Below are positions 16,321 through 26,240 of a DNA stretch of 64,000 nt, piece after piece. The stretch covers positions 2,187,501 through 2,251,500 of the forward strand of contig NZ_CP150662.1 in assembly GCF_038024125.1 (NCBI RefSeq), read 5' to 3'. The first letter of the stretch is position 1. Every line of letters begins with the position of its first letter. The position numbers and the translations under genes are program-made. The notes beneath the pieces are model-generated. The model did not search any database. It saw only the letters and a program-made list of their open reading frames with translations, and was not told the DNA's origin. Source of the stretch: Polaribacter gangjinensis. Its GTDB lineage: Bacteria > Bacteroidota > Bacteroidia > Flavobacteriales > Flavobacteriaceae.

Positions 16321-18708
16321 TTAATTTGCAATTTCTTTCAATAAATCATTAAAAGTGATGGTCTTTTTTTCATTAAAATCTTTTTGATATAAAACTTCAA
16401 CTCTCAATGCTTTCAATCCAGCAACACCTTGTAAATCCTCCAATTCAAGAAACTCGATGTTTCCTAATTGTTTTTTAGATTGCAAGTAGTTAATGTATTT
16501 TACATACTCTAAAGCGTCTTTTTCTTGCGAATATACAATTGCAATTTTTCCTGGTGTTGTCAATCTTTCAAGATTGCCTTTGATGTTCACTTTATCAATG
16601 CGTTTTTTGATGATTTCGTAACGGATATTGTAAGCGCCATCAACATCAAACTGTTTTTCATCCATTCTAAATTTTATGGACATGGGGTTGCTATGCACCA
16701 AAATTAAGGAGGCAACTTGCAAATCGTGTGTCATCTTTTTACGTTCTTCAAAGGCAATATTTTCCATTTCAACCATGGTTTGCAATTGCCACAATCGTAA
16801 GTTGTAGAGATAAATTTCGTTGAAAGAGGTATCTTTATTGATGGATTTTCCGATGTACATATTAAATTCAACGCCATCAGTTTTGTATCTTTCAAAATAA
16901 TGAGGATACATTTGTTGCGCTTCTTTTTGTTTAGCATCTAAAAATTTTGCCAATCGGTTATTTAACAAATTGACACTATCTTCATAGGCTTTTCTTTGAT
17001 CGTAAATGACACCTAAATCTGGATTTAATAGTTGTTTATATTGCTGAACTTTAGCTGTTAGCTGTTCATTTAACAGCTCAAGATGATTAAAAACTGGATA
17101 AATATCTTTCTTTAAAAATTCTAAAATGCTGATTTCATCTCCCGCTTTTAATTCACTTTCAACTTCATTTAGATAAGATGAAACACGAAACATCAATTCT
17201 TCGTAAATAGGTAATTTTTCAAAATCAAGCGCATTTTTTAAAACCTCAATAGCCACTTGAAGTTGTTTACTTAAATCTTTTTTGATAGCGATATTTCTAG
17301 CTTCTGATGAACCTTTAATGTCACTTTGACCAAATAAAGGATACACATCTTCAAAAATAATTTCATCTAATTTGGCATTTTCGCTGATTTGCGATTCAGC
17401 AAAAAATTTCTCTGCAGCATCATAAAAACGCCATTTTACAGCAGGATGAATGGCTGTATAATTTTCTTGAATGGTTGCTTCAAGCATATTTTGACGCTCT
17501 TCTGACATCCTTTTAACTGCCGTTTCAAAAACAGGAATGATGTCTTTTAGCTTATTGATATTTACTGAATTTAAATCGTAAGCTCTTGGACTTGCAATTT
17601 CTAATAATGCTAAATCTCCTTTTTTAGTAGCAGGAATCGGAATTAAAATGATGCTTCCAATGCCAAGTTGATGTATATTTTGATAAAATAAATTGTGATT
17701 TGTTTTGCTGCCATAAGCTTCAACATCAGAAATGATAAAAGTTTCGTGCTTTTGAAACACTTTTTCCATGATGCCTTTGCAAAAATAATTGCTGTCACAT
17801 TTTATTTCTTCTTTGTTTTTTAGCAATAAACTGTTGGATGTTTTAACTACAGTTTCACAAATTTTACCGTTCTTTTTGTCGAAAATAGAGAATCCTAAAA
17901 GCAAATCTTTCAATCCATAAAAATCTCTAAAATTACTTTGAAGATTGAAAATGATTCCTTCTTTTCCGGAAAGTAAATTTGCTTTGATAGATGAAATACT
18001 TTCTTCGGCAGTTACATCAAACAAATTGATGAGTCCAAATCCTTTGAAAATATAACTATTTGGTGGGAATTTTTCTTTCCAGATAGAAATATCGTGGTAG
18101 TTTTTTAATAATGTTTTAAAATCTTCTTCAGTAAGTTTTGGGGCTTTTTCGGTTGGAATTATTTCAGAAAAATCAGCATTAAATGCAGCTCTATAGTATT
18201 TCATAGTTCCTGTGGTTTCATCAGGAATGTCAAAATAAAATGGCCTTTTCATATCAATTTTATAACCATAAACGGCACCTAAAATAAAGGTGCAAGCCAT
18301 GATATACATGCCATCATCCTCAAAATTTCGAACCGTTAGTTCAAAATTCTCTCCAGCATTTTCAACAATATTTTTAAATCGAGATGAAAATTTGAAAGTG
18401 GTAAATGAAAAAGGAATACTTGCTGCTTTAATTTCATTTAAAAGTAATGCCTCAGGAAACAAAGGCTCTAGCAATATATTGATTGACTCTTTAAATTTTT
18501 CTATGGATGTTGTATCTGTAAAACCTTCTATCAAAGCAGGGTTTTTGTTTACAACTTTCTTCATCTCTAGTGCAATTGTGTGCAGAGGATGCTTTTCAAA
18601 TTCAGTATCAGCATATTTTTGATAAGCCTGAAATACTTTTTCAAACGAAATATGCAGTTGCAAAGGCAAAGAAGATTGTGAGAGGATTCCTGGCGCGAAC
18701 ATAAGCAT
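16321..18708 (-). CDS. GAF-domain-like cytoplasmic protein of unknown function
   Basis: Protein of 795 residues with no signal peptide or membrane segment. Residues about 265-400 resemble a GAF sensory domain: LLGFSIFDKKNG, then FIISDVEAYG and IGSIILIPIP. Long amphipathic, probably helical regions flank it, at 1-120 and about 430-620. I see no output domain such as a kinase, cyclase or DNA-binding motif. It sits alone, convergent with the HD/Pycsar-effector gene and divergent from the CotH cassette. The start is either the ATG at 18708 or the second ATG two codons later; a -7 box lies 16 bases upstream. GAF assignment is moderately supported. Confidence 0.6.
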   Translation of the reverse strand: MLMFAPGILSQSSLPLQLHISFEKVFQAYQKYADTEFEKHPLHTIALEMKKVVNKNPALIEGFTDTTSIEKFKESINILLEPLFPEALLLNEIKAASIPFSFTTFKFSSRFKNIVENAGENFELTVRNFEDDGMYIMACTFILGAVYGYKIDMKRPFYFDIPDETTGTMKYYRAAFNADFSEIIPTEKAPKLTEEDFKTLLKNYHDISIWKEKFPPNSYIFKGFGLINLFDVTAEESISSIKANLLSGKEGIIFNLQSNFRDFYGLKDLLLGFSIFDKKNGKICETVVKTSNSLLLKNKEEIKCDSNYFCKGIMEKVFQKHETFIISDVEAYGSKTNHNLFYQNIHQLGIGSIILIPIPATKKGDLALLEIASPRAYDLNSVNINKLKDIIPVFETAVKRMSEERQNMLEATIQENYTAIHPAVKWRFYDAAEKFFAESQISENAKLDEIIFEDVYPLFGQSDIKGSSEARNIAIKKDLSKQLQVAIEVLKNALDFEKLPIYEELMFRVSSYLNEVESELKAGDEISILEFLKKDIYPVFNHLELLNEQLTAKVQQYKQLLNPDLGVIYDQRKAYEDSVNLLNNRLAKFLDAKQKEAQQMYPHYFERYKTDGVEFNMYIGKSINKDTSFNEIYLYNLRLWQLQTMVEMENIAFEERKKMTHDLQVASLILVHSNPMSIKFRMDEKQFDVDGAYNIRYEIIKKRIDKVNIKGNLERLTTPGKIAIVYSQEKDALEYVKYINYLQSKKQLGNIEFLELEDLQGVAGLKALRVEVLYQKDFNEKKTITFNDLLKEIAN

Positions 18709-18724
18709 TCTTAAAAATGAGTAA

Positions 18725-18732
18725 CAAATTTA
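18725..18732 (-). promoter_or_regulatory. -7 promoter box for the GAF-like gene
   Basis: On the minus strand the sequence reads TAAATTTG, a match to TAnnTTTG, 16 bases upstream of the start. No good -33 element is seen. Confidence 0.45.
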
Positions 18733-18893
18733 GTCAATTATATGCAGTTTGTCGCTTTATGTCATAGATTCTTACTTTAGTGCACTAGAGAAAATTTAGT
18801 GAGTAGGTTGCAAAATTGTATCTAATGCATGAAATCTTAAATTTTATATTACATTGAATAACAGTTCATCATAAATTATTTTTAAGATTTCAT

Positions 18894-18901
18894 TATATTT
18901 G
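18894..18901 (+). promoter_or_regulatory. -7 promoter box for the CotH cassette
   Basis: TATATTTG at 18894-18901 matches TAnnTTTG and would give a leader of about 50 bases before the CotH gene. It is the only such box seen before the four-gene cassette. Confidence 0.45.
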
Positions 18902-18958
18902 TAGTTAATTTTAGGTTATTTCTTTTTTTTGTCAATACCCTTTATTTTATAAAACGCT

Positions 18959-21900
18959 ATGTTTAAAAATTACAGTCTAATTATTTCATTTCTATTTAGC
19001 GTTTTGTGTTCTTCAGAATACTTTTCCCAGCAAATTTCTATAAATGAGATTATGTCTTCAAATACCAAAATCATAAAAGATGAAAATGGTGATTTTGAAG
19101 ATTGGATAGAAATTTACAATTATGATACCACAACCATCAATTTGGCTGGTTATGGTTTGTCTGATGAAGTTGACAATCCTTATAAATGGAAATTTCCATC
19201 AAGAAATTTAGCGCCAAATCAATATTTGATTGTTTGGGCATCAGATAAAAATCGCGCAAATGTTTCGGGTCAACTTCACACAAATTTTAAACTAAAATCT
19301 GGAGGAGAAACCATTGTTTTAACCAGTTTGTCAGGTACAAAAATTGATGAATCTCCTGCAGTAGCAATTCCCACTGATAAATCATATGGAAGAAAACCAG
19401 ATGGAACAGGAGATTGGAATTTTTTTGAAACACCAACACCCAATGCTAGTAATTCAACAGCATCTAACGTAGTTTCTGAAAAAATTGCCATCAATGAATT
19501 TATGTCTTCTAATGGAAAAATAATTGCTGATGAAGACGGAACTTACCAAGATTGGATTGAGCTTTATAATTACGGGCAAACAACTGTAAACTTAACTGGT
19601 TTTGGGTTGTCTGATGATGAAGAGTTGCCTTTTAAATGGGTTTTTCCATCAGTTAGTATTTCTCCAGGACAATTTTTGTTGATATGGGCTTCTGGAAAAG
19701 ATCGAAAAACTGCCAACAATTTGCATACAAATTTTGGAATTTCTGCCACTGGTGAAAATATTTTTTTAACCAATCTTTCAGGTGTTTTGGTTAGTGGTTC
19801 GCCATCCATTGATTTAGGAGTTGATGTTTCTTATGGAAGACAACCAGATGGCACAGGTTCTTGGTTGTATTTTAATACTCCAACTCCATTAGCTTCAAAT
19901 GCAAATCCTGGAACAACAACTCCTTTGTATCCACCCTCATTTTCTCACGAATCTGGATTGTATTCAAGTGGATTTGATTTGACTTTAACCGCCCAAAATC
20001 AGGGAGCTACTATCATTTACACTTTAGATGGTTCTGAGCCAGACATTAATAATTTATCAGGGAAAACGTATCAATTTAAAAATGATTATCCTCTTTTACC
20101 AGGAGATCCTTTTGGGGCTTTTTTAAATGATTCTTATAAATCAAATACGTATTCAAACACAATTTCGATTTCAGATAGATCAAGTCAACCAGATGAATTG
20201 GCAAATAAAAATACAACACAATTTGCGCACTATATTCCACCAACTCCCGTTAGAAAAGCTACTGTTATAAGAGCAAAAACTTATTTGAATGGAGCGCAAT
20301 CAAAAACTATTTCTAAAACATTTTTTGTTTTCAATGGAGGAAACCCATACAACATTCCTGTAGTTTCTTTACAAATTCAAGAAAATTTACTTTTTGATTA
20401 TGAAGAAGGAATTTACACTGCTGGAAAAGATTTTGATACTTGGAGAATACAAAACCCATCAAATAATCAATCTTGGAGACCTGAAATTAGTAATTTTTCA
20501 AGAAGTGGTGATGAATGGGAATATCCTGTAAATGTTGAATTTTTTCAACCTTCTTCCCTCACAAGTGTCCAAAATATAAATGCTGGTTTTAGAATTCATG
20601 GTAATAATTCTCGTGTTCAAAATATCAAAAATTTGAGACTTTATGCAAGAAATGATTATGATACAAAGAACGAATTCAGGCATAATTTTTTTAAACAAAA
20701 TATTCCAGATGCTGTAAATCCATACAATAAAGATTTTAGAAGAATTTTGTTAAGAGGTGATGGTGCTGGAGGTCCAATTGCTTATGATGTGGCATTTAGT
20801 AAAGCATTGCAAGCAGTTTTTAATGGAGTTACGCGTATTGAACCTGCAGTTCATTTTATCAATGGAGAATTTTGGGGATTGACTGCTTTTCGTGATCGTT
20901 TTGATCGTTTTCATTATGAGTTAAATTTCGGAGTTTCTGAAGATAATTTTGTTCAAGTTAGTTGTAATGGATCGCAATGTGAATTAGATGAAGGTTTAGA
21001 TGCTGATTTTCAATCTTATATTACAATGAGAGATTTTATTATTAATAATGATATGTCTGATAATCAGATTTTTAATCAAGCCTCTCAAATGCTCGATATG
21101 AATTCGATGATTGAGAATGTAATCATGATGTCTTTTGCCTCTAACAATAGTTACGAACGAAAATATTGGAAGGCAAGAAATATAGAAAATGATGAATATG
21201 GAGATGGAAGATGGAGATTGAGCGTGCAAGATTTTGAAGCTTCACTCTCTACAAATACTGATTGGTTGGCCTATTTAGCAGATTTAAATGGAGTTCCTAA
21301 TAATCTTATTTTTGCTAAACTATTAGCGAATGGAAAATTTAAAGCCCAATTTATTACTAGGTTTGCAGATGTATTAAATACCGTATTTAAAACTTCTTAT
21401 TTTACGGGAGTTATTAATGAAACTTTTGATGAAGTTGCCCCATACCTATCTGAAGATGTAAATCGTTATCCAAGAGAGAATTTTTATAAGTCAGAGGAAA
21501 AACAAAACCTACTTAATTGGGCAACTAATAGACCTCAAGAACAAATTGATATTATAAAAAATCAATTTAATATTGCTGAAACTTTTGAGGTTGATTTGAA
21601 TGTTTCTGACACAAAAGAAGGGTATATAAAAATAAATACGATTGATGTCAAAGGAACTACACCAGGAGTTGATGAAAATCCATATCCTTGGAATGGTACT
21701 TATTTTAAAACGATTCCTGTTTCTATTGAAGCAATTGCTTTTCCAGGATTCGAATTTTCACATTGGTCAGGAGATTTAAATAGTACAAATCCTAAAGTTT
21801 TAGTAACACCAATAGCTGATTTTCAAGTACAAGCAAATTTTAAAGCGATTGAAAATTATTCTCACTTAATGCATTTTTGGTTGTTTGATGAAAATATACC

Positions 21901-22732
21901 TAATGACACTCCTTTACAAAACGTAAATGCAACCTACTCTAGAAGCAACACAAATGCGGCTTTAAATTTTAATTCTTCTTTGAATGGTTATCCTTTCAAG
22001 AGCACAGATCCTAATTGGAGAAAAGCTTCTTTAGAAAGAATCAACCAACCAACGCCAATCAATTACCAACCAATTGCTAACAATGAAATTGAATACAATC
22101 CTATAATAATGAGAGGTTTGCAAGTAAGGCAACCTTTTAAATCTAGTGGATTAGAAAACAGTTTAGAACTTGCTTTTTCAACAGTAAATTATAAAGAAAT
22201 TAAATTGTCTTTTGCTGTTGCTACTGATGGTGCAGCACAAACGCTCATTGTTGAATATTGGAATGGAACAAATTGGGTTTCTACTGGGATTTCTGGAACA
22301 TCATCAGCATTAAATTTAGCTTTTGATTTAAAAGAATTCGACTTTACAAATGTCGCACTTGCCAATAATAATGCTAATTTTAAAGTTCGCATTCGTTTTG
22401 ATGGAACAAACATGACAGCAGATGAAGGAAAAAGAGTTATGTTAAATAATATCGCTATTAATGGTATTGATACTGCCGTACTTTCTTCAGATGATTTTGT
22501 TTTAAATCGCTTGTCAGTTTATCCAAATCCAACAACAGATAACCTTAAAATTGTATCTGAAAAACCAATCAATCAAGTTGCTATTTACAATCTATTTGGC
22601 CAATCATTATTTACCAAAAAATACGATTCTGCGAATGTAACAATCGATTTAAGTCAATACGCTAGAGGCATGTATTTGGTAAAAATTTCCTCCGAAAATT
22701 CCTCCATCATTAAAAAAATTATAAAAAAATAA
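18959..22732 (+). CDS. CotH kinase family protein with lamin-tail domains and T9SS sorting signal
   Basis: Secreted protein of 1257 residues. After a signal peptide come two lamin-tail-like domains (about 25-135 and 175-290), each starting with INE(I/F)MSSN and containing DWIE(I/L)YNY. Next is a chitobiase-type beta-sandwich around TIIYTLDGSEPD (about 350), then a CotH-kinase-like domain (about 450-860) with GFRIHGNNSR, RRILLRGDG, FINGEFWGLTAFRDRF and VQDFEASL. An InlB/FIVAR-like repeat follows (FSHWSGD, about 930), then a galactose-binding-like sandwich. The last 75 residues are a T9SS type A sorting domain (VYPNPTTDNL). It should be exported and surface-attached or released. CotH proteins of spores phosphorylate serines; the substrate here is unknown. 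It heads a cassette with VTC, DUF4956 and DUF2490 genes. Confidence 0.88.
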   Translation: MFKNYSLIISFLFSVLCSSEYFSQQISINEIMSSNTKIIKDENGDFEDWIEIYNYDTTTINLAGYGLSDEVDNPYKWKFPSRNLAPNQYLIVWASDKNRANVSGQLHTNFKLKSGGETIVLTSLSGTKIDESPAVAIPTDKSYGRKPDGTGDWNFFETPTPNASNSTASNVVSEKIAINEFMSSNGKIIADEDGTYQDWIELYNYGQTTVNLTGFGLSDDEELPFKWVFPSVSISPGQFLLIWASGKDRKTANNLHTNFGISATGENIFLTNLSGVLVSGSPSIDLGVDVSYGRQPDGTGSWLYFNTPTPLASNANPGTTTPLYPPSFSHESGLYSSGFDLTLTAQNQGATIIYTLDGSEPDINNLSGKTYQFKNDYPLLPGDPFGAFLNDSYKSNTYSNTISISDRSSQPDELANKNTTQFAHYIPPTPVRKATVIRAKTYLNGAQSKTISKTFFVFNGGNPYNIPVVSLQIQENLLFDYEEGIYTAGKDFDTWRIQNPSNNQSWRPEISNFSRSGDEWEYPVNVEFFQPSSLTSVQNINAGFRIHGNNSRVQNIKNLRLYARNDYDTKNEFRHNFFKQNIPDAVNPYNKDFRRILLRGDGAGGPIAYDVAFSKALQAVFNGVTRIEPAVHFINGEFWGLTAFRDRFDRFHYELNFGVSEDNFVQVSCNGSQCELDEGLDADFQSYITMRDFIINNDMSDNQIFNQASQMLDMNSMIENVIMMSFASNNSYERKYWKARNIENDEYGDGRWRLSVQDFEASLSTNTDWLAYLADLNGVPNNLIFAKLLANGKFKAQFITRFADVLNTVFKTSYFTGVINETFDEVAPYLSEDVNRYPRENFYKSEEKQNLLNWATNRPQEQIDIIKNQFNIAETFEVDLNVSDTKEGYIKINTIDVKGTTPGVDENPYPWNGTYFKTIPVSIEAIAFPGFEFSHWSGDLNSTNPKVLVTPIADFQVQANFKAIENYSHLMHFWLFDENIPNDTPLQNVNATYSRSNTNAALNFNSSLNGYPFKSTDPNWRKASLERINQPTPINYQPIANNEIEYNPIIMRGLQVRQPFKSSGLENSLELAFSTVNYKEIKLSFAVATDGAAQTLIVEYWNGTNWVSTGISGTSSALNLAFDLKEFDFTNVALANNNANFKVRIRFDGTNMTADEGKRVMLNNIAINGIDTAVLSSDDFVLNRLSVYPNPTTDNLKIVSEKPINQVAIYNLFGQSLFTKKYDSANVTIDLSQYARGMYLVKISSENSSIIKKIIKK

Positions 22733-22761
22733 TGGGTGATAAATCGAAAGAAATATAAAAT

Positions 22762-23526
22762 ATGATTGTTGAAACATCAATTGTAGATCTTAAAAATAAT
22801 CTAAAACAATTCAAAAAAATTACGTTAGATGAAATGAATTCAGTGGCTTTGTTGAAAAGGAAAGACACTAAATTCATCATCAATATTTCCTATTTACCTG
22901 AAATTTTAGAAGCTCTTAAAAACTCCTATAAAGTTTTAGAGATTGATGGGAAAAGAATTATGAATTATTCTTCTTTATATCTTGATACGCCCGATTTTAA
23001 ATTTTACCATGATCATCATAATGGACGAATTAATAGAACTAAAATTAGGCAACGAAAATATGTGGACTCTAATCTAACCTTTATCGAAATTAAAAAGAAA
23101 AATGGCAAAGGAGAAACAGATAAATTTAGAAAGCAAATTGCTGATTTTGAGACAGAATTATCCCAAAAATCAAAAGATTTTATTTTTAAAATCACAAACA
23201 ACAATTTAGATTTACAGCCAAGTTTGTGGAACAATTTTAAGAGAATTACTTTGGTAAATTTAGAGAGTAAAGAGCGGGTTACAATCGATTTAAACCTGAG
23301 TTTTTCAATTGATGCAAAACAAAAAGTATATAGCAAATTAGTTGTTATAGAACTAAAACAAGCTAAATTTGATAGAACATCCGAAGTTGTTAAATTATTA
23401 AAAAGTATTCAATGCAATCCTTATAGTATTAGCAAATATTGTGTGGGCGCAACCAATTTATATCAAGATTTAAAAAACAATCTTATCAAACCTAAACTAT
23501 TAAAAATTAATAAATTATCCCTGTAA
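22762..23526 (+). CDS. VTC-domain (polyphosphate polymerase-type) protein
   Basis: Protein of 254 residues with the VTC fold, a tunnel-shaped triphosphate-binding barrel related to CYTH enzymes. Basic residues expected inside the tunnel appear as LLKRKDTKF (about 29-37), RTKIRQRKY (about 92-100) and FIEIKKKNG (about 107-115), with a late acidic/basic strand VVIELKQAKF. There are no membrane segments, so it should be cytoplasmic, beside the DUF4956 membrane protein. Yeast VTC makes polyphosphate; the activity of the short bacterial relatives is not established. It lies 29 bases after the CotH gene and 2 bases before DUF4956, so one operon is likely. Confidence 0.85.
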   Translation: MIVETSIVDLKNNLKQFKKITLDEMNSVALLKRKDTKFIINISYLPEILEALKNSYKVLEIDGKRIMNYSSLYLDTPDFKFYHDHHNGRINRTKIRQRKYVDSNLTFIEIKKKNGKGETDKFRKQIADFETELSQKSKDFIFKITNNNLDLQPSLWNNFKRITLVNLESKERVTIDLNLSFSIDAKQKVYSKLVVIELKQAKFDRTSEVVKLLKSIQCNPYSISKYCVGATNLYQDLKNNLIKPKLLKINKLSL

Positions 23527-23528
23527 TT

Positions 23529-24146
23529 ATGGACTTATTGAATTTCCCAATATTTGATCAAGATTTTTATTCAATGGCATTGTTGTTTTTCTTAAATCTG
23601 TTTTTTATTACCATCATAATTCGTTGGTTTTATTACGGATCAACAGGAAGAAAAGACTATTTGTTTACTTTTTTCATGATCAGTATTGTATTGTTTTTTA
23701 TCTCATTTACTTTAAAAAAATTCAATTTAAATATTGGTTTGGCAATCGGACTTTTTGCTGTTTTTGGAATTATTAGGTACAGAACAGAATCCATTCCAAT
23801 CAGAGAAATGACTTATTTGTTTATTGTAATTGGAATTTCATTGATGAATGCGGTTGTGAACAGTAAATTGAGTTATACTGAAATTTTGTTTTCAAATGTT
23901 GCCATTACTTGGGCAGTTGGGTTTATTGAAAAAGTATGGCATGTAAAGCACGAAATTACTAAGAAAATAATTTATGAAAAGATAGAAAATATCAAATCTG
24001 AAAATTATGAATTTCTTATTGCCGATTTAGAAGAACGAACGGGAATTCCAATCAATAAAGTAACAATTGATGATATCGACTTTGTCAAAGATTGTGCAAC
24101 ACTCACTATTTACTATAATCTTCAACCAGAAAAAAGAAAAAAATGA
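23529..24146 (+). CDS. DUF4956 inner-membrane protein
   Basis: Integral membrane protein of 205 residues. Four hydrophobic segments are seen at about 15-37, 45-62, 68-85 and 95-125. A conserved stretch, AVFGIIRYRTESIPIREM, lies between the third and fourth. A soluble C-terminal domain of about 70 residues follows and is presumably cytoplasmic. Function is unknown. DUF4956 genes recur next to VTC-domain and CotH genes in several phyla, as here. The stop overlaps the start of the DUF2490 gene (ATGA), consistent with coupled translation. Confidence 0.83.
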   Translation: MDLLNFPIFDQDFYSMALLFFLNLFFITIIIRWFYYGSTGRKDYLFTFFMISIVLFFISFTLKKFNLNIGLAIGLFAVFGIIRYRTESIPIREMTYLFIVIGISLMNAVVNSKLSYTEILFSNVAITWAVGFIEKVWHVKHEITKKIIYEKIENIKSENYEFLIADLEERTGIPINKVTIDDIDFVKDCATLTIYYNLQPEKRKK

Positions 24147-24844
24147 AAACACAACTTATAAACTTCAGTAAATTATTTTTTGCTTTTTTGCTGATAAACA
24201 GTTCGTTATTTGCTCAAGATGAAACAGATTTTGGTTCTTGGAACTCAATTGGAGTTGATTATACCATAAAAAAGAAACTAAAACTGAATCTTGAATACAA
24301 CATGCGTTTTAAAGAAAATGCCAAAGTTTTAGAAGAAAGATTTACTGAAATTGGGGCAGAGTATAAGATTTATAAAAAGTTTGAATTAGGTGGTTCAGTT
24401 CGTTTTATTGATGAAAATGATACGCAAGGAAATAGACAAGGCATTCGAAAACATTTCAGATATCAATTTGATCTTTCGTACAAATACAAGTTCAATAAAC
24501 TTTCAATAAATCACAGATTTCGCTATCAAAATAAAAATGAAGTAGCTGTTTCAGAACTTGAAGGAGATATTCCAAATGCCAACATTCGTTTTAGAACAGG
24601 TGTTGATTATAATTTTAAAAAGTGGCCTTTAGACCCTGAGTTTGATGCCGAAATTTTTAGACGTGTTTCAAAGGATGAAAAAAACCAATTTACAAAGTAT
24701 AGATTGACCTTTGGAACAAAGTACAAATGGAAAAATTTCGGAGAATTTGGCATCAATTACAGATACGAAAGAAGTCTAATAGATGGAAATCTCCCAATGA
24801 ATTTGGATGTAATTGAATTAAGATACAGATACTCTATAAATTAA
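24143..24844 (+). CDS. DUF2490 outer-membrane-type protein
   Basis: Exported protein of 233 residues: the signal peptide ends near SSLFAQ, and the mature part is made of short alternating strands (LKLNLEYNMRF, YQFDLSYKYKF, LSINHRFRYQN) typical of a small outer-membrane beta-barrel. It closes the CotH-VTC-DUF4956 cassette and overlaps the preceding gene by four bases. Its stop directly abuts the stop of the convergent der gene, leaving no room for a separate terminator. Function is unknown. It may give the cassette an outer-membrane component (inference). Confidence 0.78.
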   Translation: MKTQLINFSKLFFAFLLINSSLFAQDETDFGSWNSIGVDYTIKKKLKLNLEYNMRFKENAKVLEERFTEIGAEYKIYKKFELGGSVRFIDENDTQGNRQGIRKHFRYQFDLSYKYKFNKLSINHRFRYQNKNEVAVSELEGDIPNANIRFRTGVDYNFKKWPLDPEFDAEIFRRVSKDEKNQFTKYRLTFGTKYKWKNFGEFGINYRYERSLIDGNLPMNLDVIELRYRYSIN

Positions 24845-26155
24845 TTATTTCTGCCTAAAATAAATGGTAATTGGCACACCCGAAAAATTGTAAATTTCAC
24901 GCAATTTGTTTTCAACAAATCGTTTGTAAGGATCTTTTACATATTGTGGCAAGTTACAGAAAAACACAAACTGAGGTGTTGGTGTAGGTAACTGCATACA
25001 ATATTTAATTTTTACATATTTTCCTTTAATTGCAGGAGGTGGAAACGTTTTAACCAATTCTAACATCGTTTCATTGAATTTACTAGTAGGAATTTTATTC
25101 TTACGATTTTGAAAAACTTCTACAGCAGTTTCAATAGCTTTGAAAATACGTTGCTTTGTCAATGTTGAAATAAAAATAATTGGCACATCAGTAAATGGTG
25201 CAATTTGAGTTCTTATTTTAGCCTCAAAATCTCGCAAAGTATTGGTTTCTTTTTCCATTAAATCCCATTTGTTAATGAGAATCACAATCCCTTTTCTGTT
25301 TTTTTCTGCCAACCAAAAAATGTTTTGATCTTGTCCTTCAAAACCACGAGTTGCATCAACAATTAAAATAATCACATCTGCATATTCAATTGTACGAACT
25401 GCACGCATTACTGAATAAAACTCTAAATCGTCTTTTACTTTCGATTTTTTTCTAATTCCAGCAGTATCCACCAAATTGAAATCAAATCCAAAACGATTGT
25501 ATTTCGTGTCAATGGCATCTCTAGTTGTACCTGCAATGTCAGTAACAATATTGCGTTCTTCACCAATCAAAGCATTGATAAAAGATGATTTTCCAGCATT
25601 AGGTCGTCCAACAACTGCAAATCTTGGCAATTCTTCTTCATCAGGATTTATGGCTTCTGGTTCAGGCATTTTAGCGGTAATTGCGTCTAATAAATCACCA
25701 GTTCCACTTCCATTCATGGAAGAAATCGTATGATAATCGCCCAAACCTAAGTTGTAAAATTCCAATGCATCTGTTTCGCGCATGGAATTATCCACCTTAT
25801 TTACTACAGTAAAAATGGGTTTTTTTACCTTGTGTAACAATTTGGCAACTTCAGCATCCATAGGTGTAATGCCCTCTTCAACATCCACTACAAAAATGAT
25901 GATGTCAGCTTCATCAATCGCCAAAGCTACTTGTTTTCGAATTTCTTCTTCAAAAATATCATCAGATCCAATGACATAACCACCTGTATCAATTACTGAA
26001 AATTGCTTTCCATTCCAATCAGATTTTCCGTAATGACGGTCTCTTGTTACCCCACTTACAGAATCGACGATGGCATCTCTTCTTTGAACCAACCTGTTAA
26101 AAAGTGTTGATTTTCCTACATTGGGTCTTCCTACAATGGCAACAATACTATTCAT
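24845..26155 (-). CDS. der: Ribosome biogenesis GTPase Der (EngA)
   Basis: Essential GTPase needed for 50S subunit assembly. The protein has 436 residues with two tandem G domains: GRPNVGKST (about 8-16) with later NKVD, and GRPNAGKSS (about 182-190) with DTAGIRKK and NKWD. A C-terminal KH-like domain follows. Length and order are normal for Der. It is convergent with the DUF2490 gene, and stop meets stop. A -7 box lies 20 bases upstream of its start. Confidence 0.97.
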   Translation of the reverse strand: MNSIVAIVGRPNVGKSTLFNRLVQRRDAIVDSVSGVTRDRHYGKSDWNGKQFSVIDTGGYVIGSDDIFEEEIRKQVALAIDEADIIIFVVDVEEGITPMDAEVAKLLHKVKKPIFTVVNKVDNSMRETDALEFYNLGLGDYHTISSMNGSGTGDLLDAITAKMPEPEAINPDEEELPRFAVVGRPNAGKSSFINALIGEERNIVTDIAGTTRDAIDTKYNRFGFDFNLVDTAGIRKKSKVKDDLEFYSVMRAVRTIEYADVIILIVDATRGFEGQDQNIFWLAEKNRKGIVILINKWDLMEKETNTLRDFEAKIRTQIAPFTDVPIIFISTLTKQRIFKAIETAVEVFQNRKNKIPTSKFNETMLELVKTFPPPAIKGKYVKIKYCMQLPTPTPQFVFFCNLPQYVKDPYKRFVENKLREIYNFSGVPITIYFRQK

Positions 26156-26175
26156 TTTTTACGGATAATTTTTTG

Positions 26176-26183
26176 CAAAGGTA
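26176..26183 (-). promoter_or_regulatory. -7 promoter box for der
   Basis: The minus strand reads TACCTTTG followed by C, a full match to TAnnTTTGC, 20 bases before the der ATG. Confidence 0.6.
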
Positions 26184-26240
26184 CAATTTACAATACGATT
26201 ATTTATCGTAAATTTCAACTGACTTAAATGAATCCATTTT

